Source of the DNA: Polynucleobacter sp.
GTDB lineage: Bacteria; Pseudomonadota; Gammaproteobacteria; Burkholderiales; Burkholderiaceae
Direction of reading: 5' to 3'
Assembly (NCBI RefSeq): GCF_030693775.1
Contig: NZ_JAUXZY010000004.1
Coordinates: 806,001-870,000, forward strand
Length of the DNA stretch: 64,000 nucleotides
Shown: positions 26,998-36,016 of the stretch, piece by piece
Position numbering within the stretch: position 1 is the first letter of the stretch
Layout: the number at the start of each line of letters is the position of its first letter
Program-made: the position numbers and the translations under genes
Notes under the pieces: generated by a model
Databases searched by the model: none
What the model was told of the DNA's origin: nothing
What the model saw: only the letters and a program-made list of their open reading frames with translations

Positions 26998-27969
26998 TTA
27001 GCGGTAACTCGTGAGTGCTTTCTCTAACTCCGCCTTCACCTTGCTCTTCAGACTAGCCGGCCCCATCACCTCAACACCGGAGCCGTGCTTCAAAATATCC
27101 ATGATGAGTTCGGGATCCTGGTTGTAATCAAACTCCAAGATATAAAAGCCTTCTTTATCAAAGCTGCCTACTTGTTGGCCATGCCACTTCTCAGTGGCAA
27201 CCCAGCGTGCATGCTCAGGCGTAAAACGTAACTTAGCGCGTTGTGTAGCTTTCCCAGAAAAGATGCCATAGCTTTCTGCAAAATGCTCTTGCGCTTGCTT
27301 TTCAGAAATCTCATCGGCTTTGAGGTTGGTGAGCACCGCTTTACGAATGCCATCTACCGCAAAGCTGCGTAGTTCTTTACGCAAGTGGCAGTAGGCATCG
27401 AGGTACCAGTTTTCGCGGTAAAAAATTAGCCGCTGCGGGGAAACAATGCGCTGGGTTAATTCATCTTTGCCTTTGGAGTAATAGGCTACATCCAAGCGAT
27501 TGCGTTTGAGCAGGGCAGCGCCAATCTCGGCAAAGTTCTCGATGCTGTTCTTGCGGCTGCCCATGCCCAATACCTTGATGCGTTTGCGCAGCTCCTTGGC
27601 GGTAGTTTCAGATTGGCCCAAGATGCCATCGATGATGGCCGTCAGAGGCTCAATGTGCGGACCAATTAAACCGCCTTGATCGAGGGACGACAGCAAGTGC
27701 TGCATCAATACGAGGGCAGTGGCTTCTTTTTCGCTAAACCACAGGCCCGGCAATTCGGTTTTCTCCGCATCTTGCGGATTTTCAAATTGATAGCCCCCTG
27801 TGTAGCGGTCATAAATAATGGAGGCATTCATGCGGCTGCGCAAATACTCTAAGTCACGCTTAAAGGTAGCGTCGGAGATTTCGAGTTCATCCAAAAAGGC
27901 CTGCTTCGGCACACTCTTTCGTGCCTGAATCATGTATTTAATGCGGTGTAATCGCTCCATGTCACTCAT
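26998..27969 (-). CDS. WYL-domain transcriptional regulator
   Basis: A 323-residue regulator. The N-terminal winged helix (KQAFLDELEISDATFKRDLE) is followed by a WYL domain (RLIFYRENWYLDAYCHLRKE) and a C-terminal WCX-type extension (FDYNQDPELIMDILKHGSGV). Such proteins sense nucleic acids or small molecules and often control DNA repair or defence genes. ATG 27969 has AAGGAA upstream. It is convergent with aox. Confidence 0.88.
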   Translation of the reverse strand: MSDMERLHRIKYMIQARKSVPKQAFLDELEISDATFKRDLEYLRSRMNASIIYDRYTGGYQFENPQDAEKTELPGLWFSEKEATALVLMQHLLSSLDQGGLIGPHIEPLTAIIDGILGQSETTAKELRKRIKVLGMGSRKNSIENFAEIGAALLKRNRLDVAYYSKGKDELTQRIVSPQRLIFYRENWYLDAYCHLRKELRSFAVDGIRKAVLTNLKADEISEKQAQEHFAESYGIFSGKATQRAKLRFTPEHARWVATEKWHGQQVGSFDKEGFYILEFDYNQDPELIMDILKHGSGVEVMGPASLKSKVKAELEKALTSYR

Positions 27970-28024
27970 GACATTTCCTTAATAAATAGAACTATTAGTA
28001 ATTAAAGCAGATTAAGGAGGTTGA

Positions 28025-28041
28025 GGCTCATATTTTGAGCC
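28025..28041. promoter_or_regulatory. Inverted repeat upstream of the WYL regulator
   Basis: GGCTCA-TATTT-TGAGCC, a perfect 6-bp inverted repeat, lies 56 bases upstream of the WYL regulator start. It could be its own operator. Confidence 0.35.
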
Positions 28042-28114
28042 GGTGGTGGATTGTTATCCATTGGCTTGCGCAATTTGTCCACACACAAACCAAAGCTAAA
28101 TTTCGAGAGGGCCA

Positions 28115-28151
28115 TTGACAATTTCCAAAATGTATCTACAATGTAGATACA
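28115..28151 (+). promoter_or_regulatory. mazEF promoter with overlapping operator
   Basis: TTGACA (28115-28120) and TACAAT (28137-28142) are 16 bases apart. A perfect 9-bp inverted repeat, TGTATCTAC-AAT-GTAGATACA (28131-28151), covers the -10 box. This is the expected site for autorepression by the MazE-MazF complex. Confidence 0.85.
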
Positions 28152-28168
28152 AAATAAATGGAGTTGTT

Positions 28169-28411
28169 ATGCAGGCAACAATTAAGAAATGGGGTAATAG
28201 CCCCGCGCTACGCCTAAGCTCAAGTTTGATGCAATCGGCGCATCTGAGCTTGGATCAAGAGGTCACTATTAAGGTTGTAAAAGGTAAGCTGGTTATTCAA
28301 CCGGTAAATCCCTCGGCATATACCTTGGAAAGCTTAGTTAAATCCATCACACCCGAAAACTGTCACGTAGAGGCATCTTTTGGGGCGCCCGTTGGTAAGG
28401 AAATGTTCTGA
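28169..28411 (+). CDS. mazE: MazE-family antitoxin
   Basis: An 80-residue AbrB-fold protein: MQATIKKWGNSPALRLSSSL is the typical MazE DNA-binding start, followed by VTIKVVKGKLVIQP. The C-terminal part should bind and neutralise the toxin. ATG 28169 has TGGAG upstream; the longer frame would run through the operator. It overlaps mazF by one base (TGATG). Confidence 0.93.
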   Translation: MQATIKKWGNSPALRLSSSLMQSAHLSLDQEVTIKVVKGKLVIQPVNPSAYTLESLVKSITPENCHVEASFGAPVGKEMF

Positions 28412-28752
28412 TGGTAAAGGCATACACACCCGATGCTGGTGATGTGGTTTGGCTGGAGTTTGATCCTCAGGCGGGCCATGAGCAGGCTGGCCATAGGCCT
28501 GCAGCTGTTTTAAGCCCAAAAATTTATAACGGCAAGTCTGGCTTAATGCTGTGCTGCCCGATGACCACCCAGATTAAGGGCTACCCATTTGAGGTTTTGG
28601 CTACTATAGATGGCGTGCGTACCGCGATCTTGGCGGATCAAATTAAATCATTAGATTGGCGTATACGTAAGGCAAGATTTAAGTCCAAGCTGAATTATGC
28701 AAGCCTTATTGAGATAAAAGCCAAGTTGAAGCCTTTGTTGCAGATTGCTTAA
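28411..28752 (+). CDS. mazF: MazF-family endoribonuclease toxin
   Basis: A 113-residue MazF/PemK toxin: GDVVWLEFDPQAGHEQAGHRPAAVLS carries the conserved GDVV and catalytic-loop arginine region, then CCPMTTQIKGYPFEV with the catalytic Thr, and ILADQIKSLDWR. It cleaves mRNA at short sequence motifs when released from MazE. The pair looks intact. Confidence 0.95.
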   Translation: MVKAYTPDAGDVVWLEFDPQAGHEQAGHRPAAVLSPKIYNGKSGLMLCCPMTTQIKGYPFEVLATIDGVRTAILADQIKSLDWRIRKARFKSKLNYASLIEIKAKLKPLLQIA

Positions 28753-28814
28753 TCCAGGCTTCTTAATTCAGGAGTGCGTCATCACCTTGTCACAAAAGCC
28801 GTTAAAATCCCTAC

Positions 28815-29354
28815 ATGAATTCGGAAAATCAATCGCCAGAGGTTAAAAAGCTTCGCCCATTGCCGCGTTGGATCTTTATGTCCCGCTGGTTACAGGCGCC
28901 CCTTTATATTGGCCTGATTGTGGCCCAGGGGGTTTATGTCTGGCAGTTCTGGCTAGAGCTGGTCCACCTAATTAGCATGATGGCTGATAAGTCGATGACC
29001 GAAACGGCATTAATGCTGATTGTTTTGGGTCTCATTGATGTGGTGATGATCTCCAATTTATTGGTGATGGTCATCGTGGGCGGGTGGGAGACCTTTGTGT
29101 CCCGCCTCGATTTAAAGAATCACCCCGATCAGCCCGAGTGGCTCTCCCATGTGAATGCTGGGGTGCTTAAGGTAAAACTGGCAACCGCGATTATCGGCAT
29201 TTCCTCGATTCATTTGCTCAAGACATTTATTAATGCCGCATCCTATGATGAGAAAACACTCCTATGGCAGACCTTAATTCATGTGACGTTTGTGTTGTCT
29301 GCGGTTGCCATTGCCTATACCGAAAAGTTGGTTAATTCAGCCCACAAGCATTAA
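28815..29354 (+). CDS. YqhA/UPF0114-family membrane protein
   Basis: A 179-residue protein with four hydrophobic segments. [40 protein letters not shown] and [10 protein letters not shown] are typical of the UPF0114 family (E. coli YqhA). The role is not known. It stands alone. Confidence 0.88.
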   Translation: MNSENQSPEVKKLRPLPRWIFMSRWLQAPLYIGLIVAQGVYVWQFWLELVHLISMMADKSMTETALMLIVLGLIDVVMISNLLVMVIVGGWETFVSRLDLKNHPDQPEWLSHVNAGVLKVKLATAIIGISSIHLLKTFINAASYDEKTLLWQTLIHVTFVLSAVAIAYTEKLVNSAHKH

Positions 29355-29377
29355 TTGGTAGCGCCCTAGGAGAACGC

Positions 29378-29399
29378 GCGTCAGATTGCATTCTGACGC
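29378..29399. other. Hairpin after the YqhA-like gene
   Basis: A perfect 8-bp stem (GCGTCAGA with TCTGACGC) encloses TTGCAT, 24 bases after the stop. There is no T-run on either side, so it may be a Rho-dependent end or an RNA stabiliser. Confidence 0.4.
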
Positions 29400-29462
29400 A
29401 TCACCATTCTTAGCGTATTTCAGCTAAGATGAAGTCATTCCACTACAGCAGGAGCGCTGCAT

Positions 29463-30056
29463 ATGAATTCCCAAGAAAAAGCCCAACTGGAGCAGTTCTT
29501 ACAACAGCTCAATAGCACCCAGGCAGGCACAAAAGACGCCGAAGCCAATACCTTGATTGCCGAATCAATTAAGCAGCAGCCGGACGCATCCTATCTTTTA
29601 GTCCAACGCGCCATGGGCTTGGAAATGGCACTGCAAGTCGCCCAAAAACAAATGGCAGAGATGCAAGCGCAAATCGACCAAGCCAACAAACCTAACTCTG
29701 GATTTTTGAGTGGCATTAACTCCTGGGGCAGGGTAGCGCCCACTCCAACGCAAAGCACGCCAGCAAATGCCATGGCGGCAAAACCGGCGGCGGGTGCAGC
29801 ACAGCCAAGCGCTTGGGGGTCCGGCATGCTGGGCGCCATCGCAACGACTGCAGTTGGTGTCGTAGCGGGCTCACTGCTTTATCAAGGTATTCAGAGCATG
29901 ATGGGTCAAGGCGCCAATTCAGATGCAGGTACAGCGTTAGACCATTCGAATTCACCAACAGAATCGGGTCAGCAGGTTGCTCAAAACTACGATAACAGCG
30001 CAGTGGATTACGACAGCGACTTTGGTGACGACTTTGATGTCGATGGATTTGCATAA
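29463..30056 (+). CDS. DUF2076 protein
   Basis: A 197-residue protein. The start (MNSQEKAQLEQFLQQL) and the region ADPDASYLLVQR-like (QQPDASYLLVQRAMGLEMAL) match DUF2076, with a glycine/alanine-rich middle, a hydrophobic stretch (MLGAIATTAVGVVAGSLLY) and an acidic tail (DYDSDFGDDFDVDGFA). It is probably a periplasmic-ligand binding or membrane-associated protein of unknown role. Confidence 0.8.
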   Translation: MNSQEKAQLEQFLQQLNSTQAGTKDAEANTLIAESIKQQPDASYLLVQRAMGLEMALQVAQKQMAEMQAQIDQANKPNSGFLSGINSWGRVAPTPTQSTPANAMAAKPAAGAAQPSAWGSGMLGAIATTAVGVVAGSLLYQGIQSMMGQGANSDAGTALDHSNSPTESGQQVAQNYDNSAVDYDSDFGDDFDVDGFA

Positions 30057-30304
30057 CTTGCATTCCAATTGGTAACAAGATCTGCGCTAGGCATCGGCCT
30101 GCGAAGTAAATATGTTACGCGCCGACCCTTTTTAAGCCGCATGCCTTAATTGCTCTTAAACGGCATAAAGCCGTTTGCTTCGCTTATATGGCTCAGTGCA
30201 CGGGCACGCTCAGCATTATCGCTACCTTCGCGAATCGTGCAGGGCAACTCGCTTCTTAAATCCTCTATATAATTTTGTTTTTATCGTTATAAAGTGTTGA
30301 AAAC

Positions 30305-31159
30305 GTGAAACATTTTTTTAAATCAGTCCTTTGCCTATGCCTCTTTGCTGCTTCACTGAGCTTAAGTGCGCAATCCGTTTTACGCGTAACCACCATTCCA
30401 GAGGAGGCTGCAACCGAGCAGATGCGTAAATTTGGTCCCTTGACCAAGTATCTAGAGCGTACGGTAGGCACTAAGGTCGATTTTGTTCCGGTCAATGACT
30501 ATCCTGCCGCAGTAGAAGCGCTGGTGAACAAGCAAGTTGAATTGGTATGGTTTGGTGGTTTCACATATGTACAAGCGCAAATTCGTTCTGGTGGGAAGAT
30601 CGTTCCAATTGCTCAGCGTGAAGAAGATACCAAGTTTCGGTCCGTGTTTATTACCCAAACCAATTCTGGTATCAAAAGCCTTGCCGATTTAAAAGGAAAG
30701 CAAGTTAGCTTTGGCTCGCAATCGAGCACATCGGGTCATTTAATGCCGCGCTCCTTTTTATTAGAGGCTGGCATCGATCCAGACAAAGACTTTAAACGGG
30801 TGGCCTACTCTGGAGCGCACGATGCAACCATTGCGTCGGTTGTGAGCGGCCGCGTTGATGCAGCAGCGTTGGATATAACGGTATGGCGTAAATTTGTTGC
30901 AGAGAATAAGGTGGACACAAGTAAAGTCGACGTTTTTTATACAACCCCGCCATACTTTAATTACAACTGGTCGGTACACGCAGACATGCCAGCAGCGCAG
31001 CGTGAAAAAATTACTGCAGCCTTGCTTGATCTCAATATGAATAACCCAGAGGGCAAAGAAATCTTGACCCTGAATCGTGCTACCAAATACATCCCTACTA
31101 AACCAGAAAACTACAAAGGTCTGGAGAGCGCAGGACGAAGTGCTGGCTTAATTCGTTAA
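30305..31159 (+). CDS. PhnD-like ABC substrate-binding protein, probably for selenium oxyanion
   Basis: A 284-residue periplasmic receptor with a signal peptide (CLCLFAASLSLSAQ). ELVWFGGFTYVQAQ and VSFGSQSSTSGHLMPRSFLL match the PhnD family. It is the first gene of a receptor-ATPase-two-permease set that runs directly into senA and selD, so the substrate is probably selenite or selenate rather than phosphonate. That inference rests on context. GTG 30305 is the start. Confidence 0.82.
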   Translation: MKHFFKSVLCLCLFAASLSLSAQSVLRVTTIPEEAATEQMRKFGPLTKYLERTVGTKVDFVPVNDYPAAVEALVNKQVELVWFGGFTYVQAQIRSGGKIVPIAQREEDTKFRSVFITQTNSGIKSLADLKGKQVSFGSQSSTSGHLMPRSFLLEAGIDPDKDFKRVAYSGAHDATIASVVSGRVDAAALDITVWRKFVAENKVDTSKVDVFYTTPPYFNYNWSVHADMPAAQREKITAALLDLNMNNPEGKEILTLNRATKYIPTKPENYKGLESAGRSAGLIR

Positions 31160-31167
31160 TTGATTAC

Positions 31168-32031
31168 GTGCAGAGTCAAGCCACTACTCGCAATGACTTT
31201 GGCATCGAGCTGAGCGATGTCACTGCTCGGCATCCCGCAGCATCTGTAAATGCTCCTCCAGCGATTCAAGAACTCAGCTTAGCAATTACGCCAGGGGAGC
31301 ATGTCGCCATCATTGGCCCCTCAGGGTCGGGTAAAACCAGCTGTTTGCTCGTGATTGCTGCCGCTTTAAAGGTGCAGTCTGGAAATGTCGTTCTCAATCA
31401 CCAGTCCGTTTGGAAGCTGCCCATTCGTCAGCTGCAAAAATTACGCGGCAATCTCTTTTATGCACCGCAAACCCCGCCATTACCGCCTAGGCAGCGTGTC
31501 ATTACTGCGCTCCTTGCAGCAAAATTACCGGGACAGTCTTTCTTTGCCAGTCTGATGAGCTTGATTTATCCCCGAGATATAAAAGAGGCGAGTGAGGCGC
31601 TGGCTCAATTTGACCTTGCCGATAAGCTTTGGCAGCGGGTAGACCGGCTTTCTGGTGGCGAGCGCCAGCGTGTGGGATTGGCCCGTGCTTTGCTAGCACC
31701 CGCAAAGATCTGGTTAATTGACGAGCCACTTTCGGCTTTGGATCCCACCCGAGCACGACAGGCGATTGAAAGTTTAATTACGCATGCAAAGGAGCACGCG
31801 GTTACCTTAATTACAAGCTTGCACCAAGTGGATGTGGCCATCAGCCAATTTCCTCGCGTCATTGGCTTGCGTGATGGAAAGCTGGCCTTTGATCTTCCAA
31901 GCAATGAAGTTAGTAAAGAGCTGTTGGCAGATTTATATAGGCAACATGAACACGAGCTTGATCAAAGCACACCTGTCACGCTAGATAGTCTTCCTGAGCC
32001 GGCGCCGGTCAAGATTATTCACTGCCGGTAA
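31168..32031 (+). CDS. PhnC-like ABC transporter ATPase
   Basis: A 287-residue ATPase: IIGPSGSGKTSCLL (Walker A), LSGGERQRVGLARALL (signature), IWLIDEPLSALDP (Walker B) and LHQ with the switch His. It follows the receptor gene by eight bases and begins with GTG. It energises the two permeases downstream. Confidence 0.9.
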   Translation: MQSQATTRNDFGIELSDVTARHPAASVNAPPAIQELSLAITPGEHVAIIGPSGSGKTSCLLVIAAALKVQSGNVVLNHQSVWKLPIRQLQKLRGNLFYAPQTPPLPPRQRVITALLAAKLPGQSFFASLMSLIYPRDIKEASEALAQFDLADKLWQRVDRLSGGERQRVGLARALLAPAKIWLIDEPLSALDPTRARQAIESLITHAKEHAVTLITSLHQVDVAISQFPRVIGLRDGKLAFDLPSNEVSKELLADLYRQHEHELDQSTPVTLDSLPEPAPVKIIHCR

Positions 32032-32038
32032 TAAAGCA

Positions 32039-32881
32039 GTGCCTAGCTCTTTAGCCCCACCCATTAACCCTGCGCTAAGAGATCCGGCTTGGACGGGACG
32101 CCTGTTCTGGTCTATCGCGATCATTGTTCTTCTAGTACCCGCTTTAGTAGCAACGGAGTTTAAGCCTTGGATTTTGCTGGAGTCCGAGAATCTCAAAGTA
32201 AGCTCTCGATTTCTGGCTGACTTTTTTCCTCCCAACACGCAGCCTGATTTTTTGCTACTCGTCGCCAAGGAGGCATGGCGAACTATTGCGATTGCTACCG
32301 CTGGCACCTTTTTAGCGCTGCTACTGGCAATCCCACTGACATTGATCTCAACCCGTGTATTGTCAATTTCATCCTTATCAGGACGAATGCATCATTTGCC
32401 GTTTGTACTGCGTCAACTAGTACGTTGGATATTAATCATTATTCGCAGTGTTCCCGAGTTGATTTGGGCCTTGGTATTTGTCAGGGTCGTTGGTCTCGGG
32501 CCGGCTGCAGGGGTCTTAGCAATTGGCCTAACGTACGCAGGCATGCTGGGAAAGGTCTATACCGAGATTCTCGAGAGTGGCGATCATCACGTCTCTACTA
32601 ACTTAATGCGGAATGGCTCCAGCCGCTTACAAGCATTCTTTTATGGAGTCTTGCCACAGAATTTAACTGAGCTGACGAGCTACACCGTATATCGTTGGGA
32701 GTGTGCCATTCGGGCTTCGGCAGTCCTTGGTTTTGTTGGGGCAGGGGGCCTCGGGCAACAGCTTGATAATTCGATGCGGATGTTTAATGGTGGCGAAGTA
32801 GCCACTATTCTGATTGTCTTTATGCTGCTCGTTGGCTTAGCAGATCTACTCAGTGCATGGCTCAGAAAGATCCTGCAATGA
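32039..32881 (+). CDS. PhnE-like ABC permease 1
   Basis: A 280-residue membrane protein with about six segments. The coupling motif region NLMRNGSSRLQAFFYGVLPQ and the C-terminal AIRASAVLGFVGAGGLGQQL are typical of PhnE. It starts with GTG 32039 and its TGA overlaps the next ATG. Confidence 0.88.
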   Translation: MPSSLAPPINPALRDPAWTGRLFWSIAIIVLLVPALVATEFKPWILLESENLKVSSRFLADFFPPNTQPDFLLLVAKEAWRTIAIATAGTFLALLLAIPLTLISTRVLSISSLSGRMHHLPFVLRQLVRWILIIIRSVPELIWALVFVRVVGLGPAAGVLAIGLTYAGMLGKVYTEILESGDHHVSTNLMRNGSSRLQAFFYGVLPQNLTELTSYTVYRWECAIRASAVLGFVGAGGLGQQLDNSMRMFNGGEVATILIVFMLLVGLADLLSAWLRKILQ

Positions 32882-33681
32882 ATAACTCACAAGCCAATCC
32901 ATGGTTTCGTTGGAACTGCTCAGTGTGCTGGGTCACACTCGGCCTATTCCTATTAACAATCCTGAGTTTTTGGACTCTAGATCTTCAGTTAGAGCGCTTA
33001 TTTTCGGTCGATAGTGCCAAGCGTATGGGGCGGTTTTTAGGTGAGCTTCTATCACCTGACGTACGCCCAGCTTTTTTACATAAACTATGGATCGCTAGCG
33101 TAGAGACCCTAGCAATGTCGGCAGTTGGTACTGTCTTGGCGGCTTTCTTTGGTTTACTGCTGGCGATTCCAGCCAGTAAAAGTCATCCTGGTGATCCTGC
33201 GCATTGGCGCTTTCTGTGCCGACTAATTCTCAATGGCCTGCGCTCCATTCCCGAATTAGTATGGGCAGCATTAGTTCTGATATCGGCTGGTTTAGGGCCG
33301 TTTGCTGGCACTTTAGCATTGGCACTGCACACGACGGGTGTACTTGGCCGCTTATTTTCGGAGTCGATCGAGAATGCGCCGCAAGCAGCAGCCCATGCTT
33401 TGCGTGTACAGGGCGCATCAGAGAGTCACGTATTTTTATACGCCACCTTGCCAACGATCATTCCGCAACTGGTGTCCTATTCCCTGTATCGCTGGGAGAA
33501 TAATATCCGCGCAGCTGCTGTTTTGGGTGTTGTGGGTGGGGGCGGCCTAGGACAAATGCTAGCCTTTCACATGGGGCTATTTCAAATGCAAGAGACCAGC
33601 AGCATCTTGATCGCCATGATAGTACTGGTTGTTCTGGTCGATACCGTGTCTTACACTGCTCGACGGTTGATGTCGCGCTAG
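32878..33681 (+). CDS. PhnE-like ABC permease 2
   Basis: About 267 residues with six segments and the same motifs as permease 1 (HALRVQGASESHVFLYATLP and NIRAAAVLGVVGGGGLGQML), so the two are paralogues forming a heterodimeric channel. ATG 32878 gives the ATGA overlap with the previous gene; the earlier ATG 32857 would add seven residues. Confidence 0.87.
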   Translation: MNNSQANPWFRWNCSVCWVTLGLFLLTILSFWTLDLQLERLFSVDSAKRMGRFLGELLSPDVRPAFLHKLWIASVETLAMSAVGTVLAAFFGLLLAIPASKSHPGDPAHWRFLCRLILNGLRSIPELVWAALVLISAGLGPFAGTLALALHTTGVLGRLFSESIENAPQAAAHALRVQGASESHVFLYATLPTIIPQLVSYSLYRWENNIRAAAVLGVVGGGGLGQMLAFHMGLFQMQETSSILIAMIVLVVLVDTVSYTARRLMSR

Positions 33682-33746
33682 CGCTAGGGATTTTGAAATA
33701 ATGTATTTAGACGAGTGTATTTTTAAGGCGTAATAATCGGAATACT

Positions 33747-34898
33747 ATGCCCCATCCTCCAGTCGCTGATCACCTCCTGTATGAGCCCTATCCGAATGCT
33801 GTGCTTTTAGATGGCTGGCTGGTAAGTACAAATAGCCTTACCCGCAGCATTCTGGAGAAAATGAGGCCGGGCGATGAATCGGTTCCGATCAATGCTAATT
33901 TAAATCCCCCGCATTGGGAGTTCGGTCACCTCACGTGGTTCCATGAGTTTTGGGTACATCGCGCTGGTCAGGTGGCTAACCCATCCCTATTGGGTGATGC
34001 GGATTATCTGTTTAATTCTTCTGAAATTGCCCATCGGGATCGATGGTCAATCCCCATTCCGCCTCTAGATGCATTGCTTGAATACAATGCCCGAGTCATA
34101 CAAAAGACGCGCGAGCTTTTAGTGAAGTCGATTGATGCAGAAAAGGCCTACTTTATTCAGCTATCGATTTTTCATCAGGATATGCACAATGAAGCTTTTG
34201 CGTATATGTGGCAAACCTTAGGCTATCCAGCGCCATTTGCGCCATTTTCTCAGGCTAAATTAGATGCTAACAACGCATCTTCCTATATTCATTTTCCAGA
34301 AACCAAGGTCATGGTTGGTTCTGAGCCTAAAAGCGGTTTCATTTTTGATAATGAAAAGTGGGCTCATTCGATAACGCTACCCGCTTTTAGCATTGCGGAG
34401 CAGGCGATTCATAATTCCGATTATTTGGAGTTTATTGAATCACCTAGCAATCAAGCAGACTTAAATCCTGTAACACCGCCAATGCATTGGAAGAAAGAAA
34501 GGGGAGTGTGGTACCAGCGTTATTTTGATGAGTGGCGGAGTTTTTCAGCGTTTGAGCCTGTGCGGCACATTTCCTATAGTGATGCCAAACGCTATTGTGA
34601 TTGGCGCCAATTGCGCCTACCCAACGAGCATGAGCTGAGTTTATTAATGGCTCAAAAACAACATGACTGGCAACCGTCCCATTTATGGGAGTGGACGAGC
34701 AGTCCTTTTACGCCTTTTCTGGGATTTAGCAGCGACCCTTATGCAGATTACTCTCAGCCTTGGTTTGATGGGAGCTATCAGGTCTTAAAGGGGTGGAGTA
34801 TGTATACTCCAGACCGATTAAGGCGCAGTCAATTTCGTAATTTTTATGCCCCGCATCGCAAGGACCACTTTTGTGGCTTTCGCACGTGTTTACTCTAA
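33747..34898 (+). CDS. senA: Selenoneine synthase SenA (EgtB-like)
   Basis: A 383-residue protein with an N-terminal DinB-like domain and a C-terminal formylglycine-generating-type fold, as in the EgtB sulfoxide synthases. The non-heme iron ligands are visible: H61 (GHLTW) and FHQDMHNEA with H143, H147 and E149. The C-terminal part has RLPNEHELSLL, HLWEWTSSPF and FRNFYAPHRKDHFCGFRTC. Its place beside selD, egtD and senB-like genes makes SenA, which joins hercynine to a selenosugar, the best reading; ergothioneine synthesis is the alternative. Confidence 0.85.
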   Translation: MPHPPVADHLLYEPYPNAVLLDGWLVSTNSLTRSILEKMRPGDESVPINANLNPPHWEFGHLTWFHEFWVHRAGQVANPSLLGDADYLFNSSEIAHRDRWSIPIPPLDALLEYNARVIQKTRELLVKSIDAEKAYFIQLSIFHQDMHNEAFAYMWQTLGYPAPFAPFSQAKLDANNASSYIHFPETKVMVGSEPKSGFIFDNEKWAHSITLPAFSIAEQAIHNSDYLEFIESPSNQADLNPVTPPMHWKKERGVWYQRYFDEWRSFSAFEPVRHISYSDAKRYCDWRQLRLPNEHELSLLMAQKQHDWQPSHLWEWTSSPFTPFLGFSSDPYADYSQPWFDGSYQVLKGWSMYTPDRLRRSQFRNFYAPHRKDHFCGFRTCLL

Positions 34899-34957
34899 AT
34901 TGAGTAAGCTTACCGTTTATGGCATTTGCCATCGTTTAAATACTAGATAAATTCATT

Positions 34958-36004
34958 ATGACAACTTCTTATAACGGCCGCTTGACTTCTTTATCCCATG
35001 GTGGAGGCTGTGGCTGCAAGATTGCCCCAGGAATCCTGAGTGATATTCTGAAGGCCTCACCCATGCGCAATTTGCCCGCTGCGCTACTGGCTGGATCTGA
35101 CAATAATGAAGATGCAGCGGTCTATCAAATTAATGAGCATCAAGCGATCGTTGCCACAACCGATTTCTTTATGCCCATTGTGGATGATCCCTTTGAGTTT
35201 GGGCGGATCGCCGCGACCAATGCCATTTCAGATATCTATGCCATGGGTGCGCAGCCTTTGTTTGCGCTCGCACTATTAGGGATGCCGATTGCCGTTTTAC
35301 CTTTAGAGGTGATTCAGCAAGTCACTGCCGGCGGAGAATCGGTCTGCAATGATGCTGGCATCATGATCGCTGGTGGCCACTCCATCGATACAGTCGAGCC
35401 AATTTATGGCCTTGTTGCCATTGGTGTAGTCGATCCAAAAAAACTCAAGCTCAATAGCGGCGCTAGGGCAGGCGATAGCATCATTTTGAGTAAGCCATTG
35501 GGTGTGGGCATACTTTCTGCCGCCCTGAAAAAAGAGCTGCTCTCAGATAGAGGGTATCAAGAGATGATTGCGCTGACGACTAAATTAAATAAACCTGGCG
35601 TTGCCCTTGCACAGTTAGAGGGAGTTCATGCCCTAACGGACGTCACTGGTTTTGGCTTGGCGGGGCATCTTCTAGAGATGGCAAGGGGATCGAAGCTAAT
35701 GGCGCAGATTCAATGGGACGCTATTCCGGTCATTCAGGAAGCCATCGAGCATGTCAAAGCCGATATATATACTGGTGCCTCTACTCGCAATTGGGCTGGC
35801 TATGGCAGCGAAGTCACGCTCGCGAGTAACTTCACATTGTGGCAACAAAACCTCTTAACCGATCCGCAGACGAGTGGTGGGCTACTCATTTCCTGCGCCC
35901 CAGAGCAACAAGCAGAAGTTCTCTCGATTCTCAATGCAGGGGGCTTTGCTAGCGCAAAGAAAATAGGCCAGTTCGCTGCGGGGACAGGACTATCCGTTGT
36001 TTAG
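34958..36004 (+). CDS. selD: Selenide, water dikinase (SelD/SenC)
   Basis: A 348-residue enzyme making selenophosphate from selenide and ATP. The N-terminal glycine-rich loop GGGCGCKIAPG carries C18, C20 and K21, the catalytic Cys/Lys pair. DNNEDAAVYQ, TTDFFMPIVDDPFEFGRIAA and TDVTGFGLAGHLLEMA are the ATP/metal motifs. In selenoneine clusters this gene (senC) feeds SenB. No selA or selB lies here, so the enzyme probably serves small-molecule selenium chemistry, at least in this locus. Confidence 0.96.
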   Translation: MTTSYNGRLTSLSHGGGCGCKIAPGILSDILKASPMRNLPAALLAGSDNNEDAAVYQINEHQAIVATTDFFMPIVDDPFEFGRIAATNAISDIYAMGAQPLFALALLGMPIAVLPLEVIQQVTAGGESVCNDAGIMIAGGHSIDTVEPIYGLVAIGVVDPKKLKLNSGARAGDSIILSKPLGVGILSAALKKELLSDRGYQEMIALTTKLNKPGVALAQLEGVHALTDVTGFGLAGHLLEMARGSKLMAQIQWDAIPVIQEAIEHVKADIYTGASTRNWAGYGSEVTLASNFTLWQQNLLTDPQTSGGLLISCAPEQQAEVLSILNAGGFASAKKIGQFAAGTGLSVV

Positions 36005-36016
36005 GTAGGCAATTCA

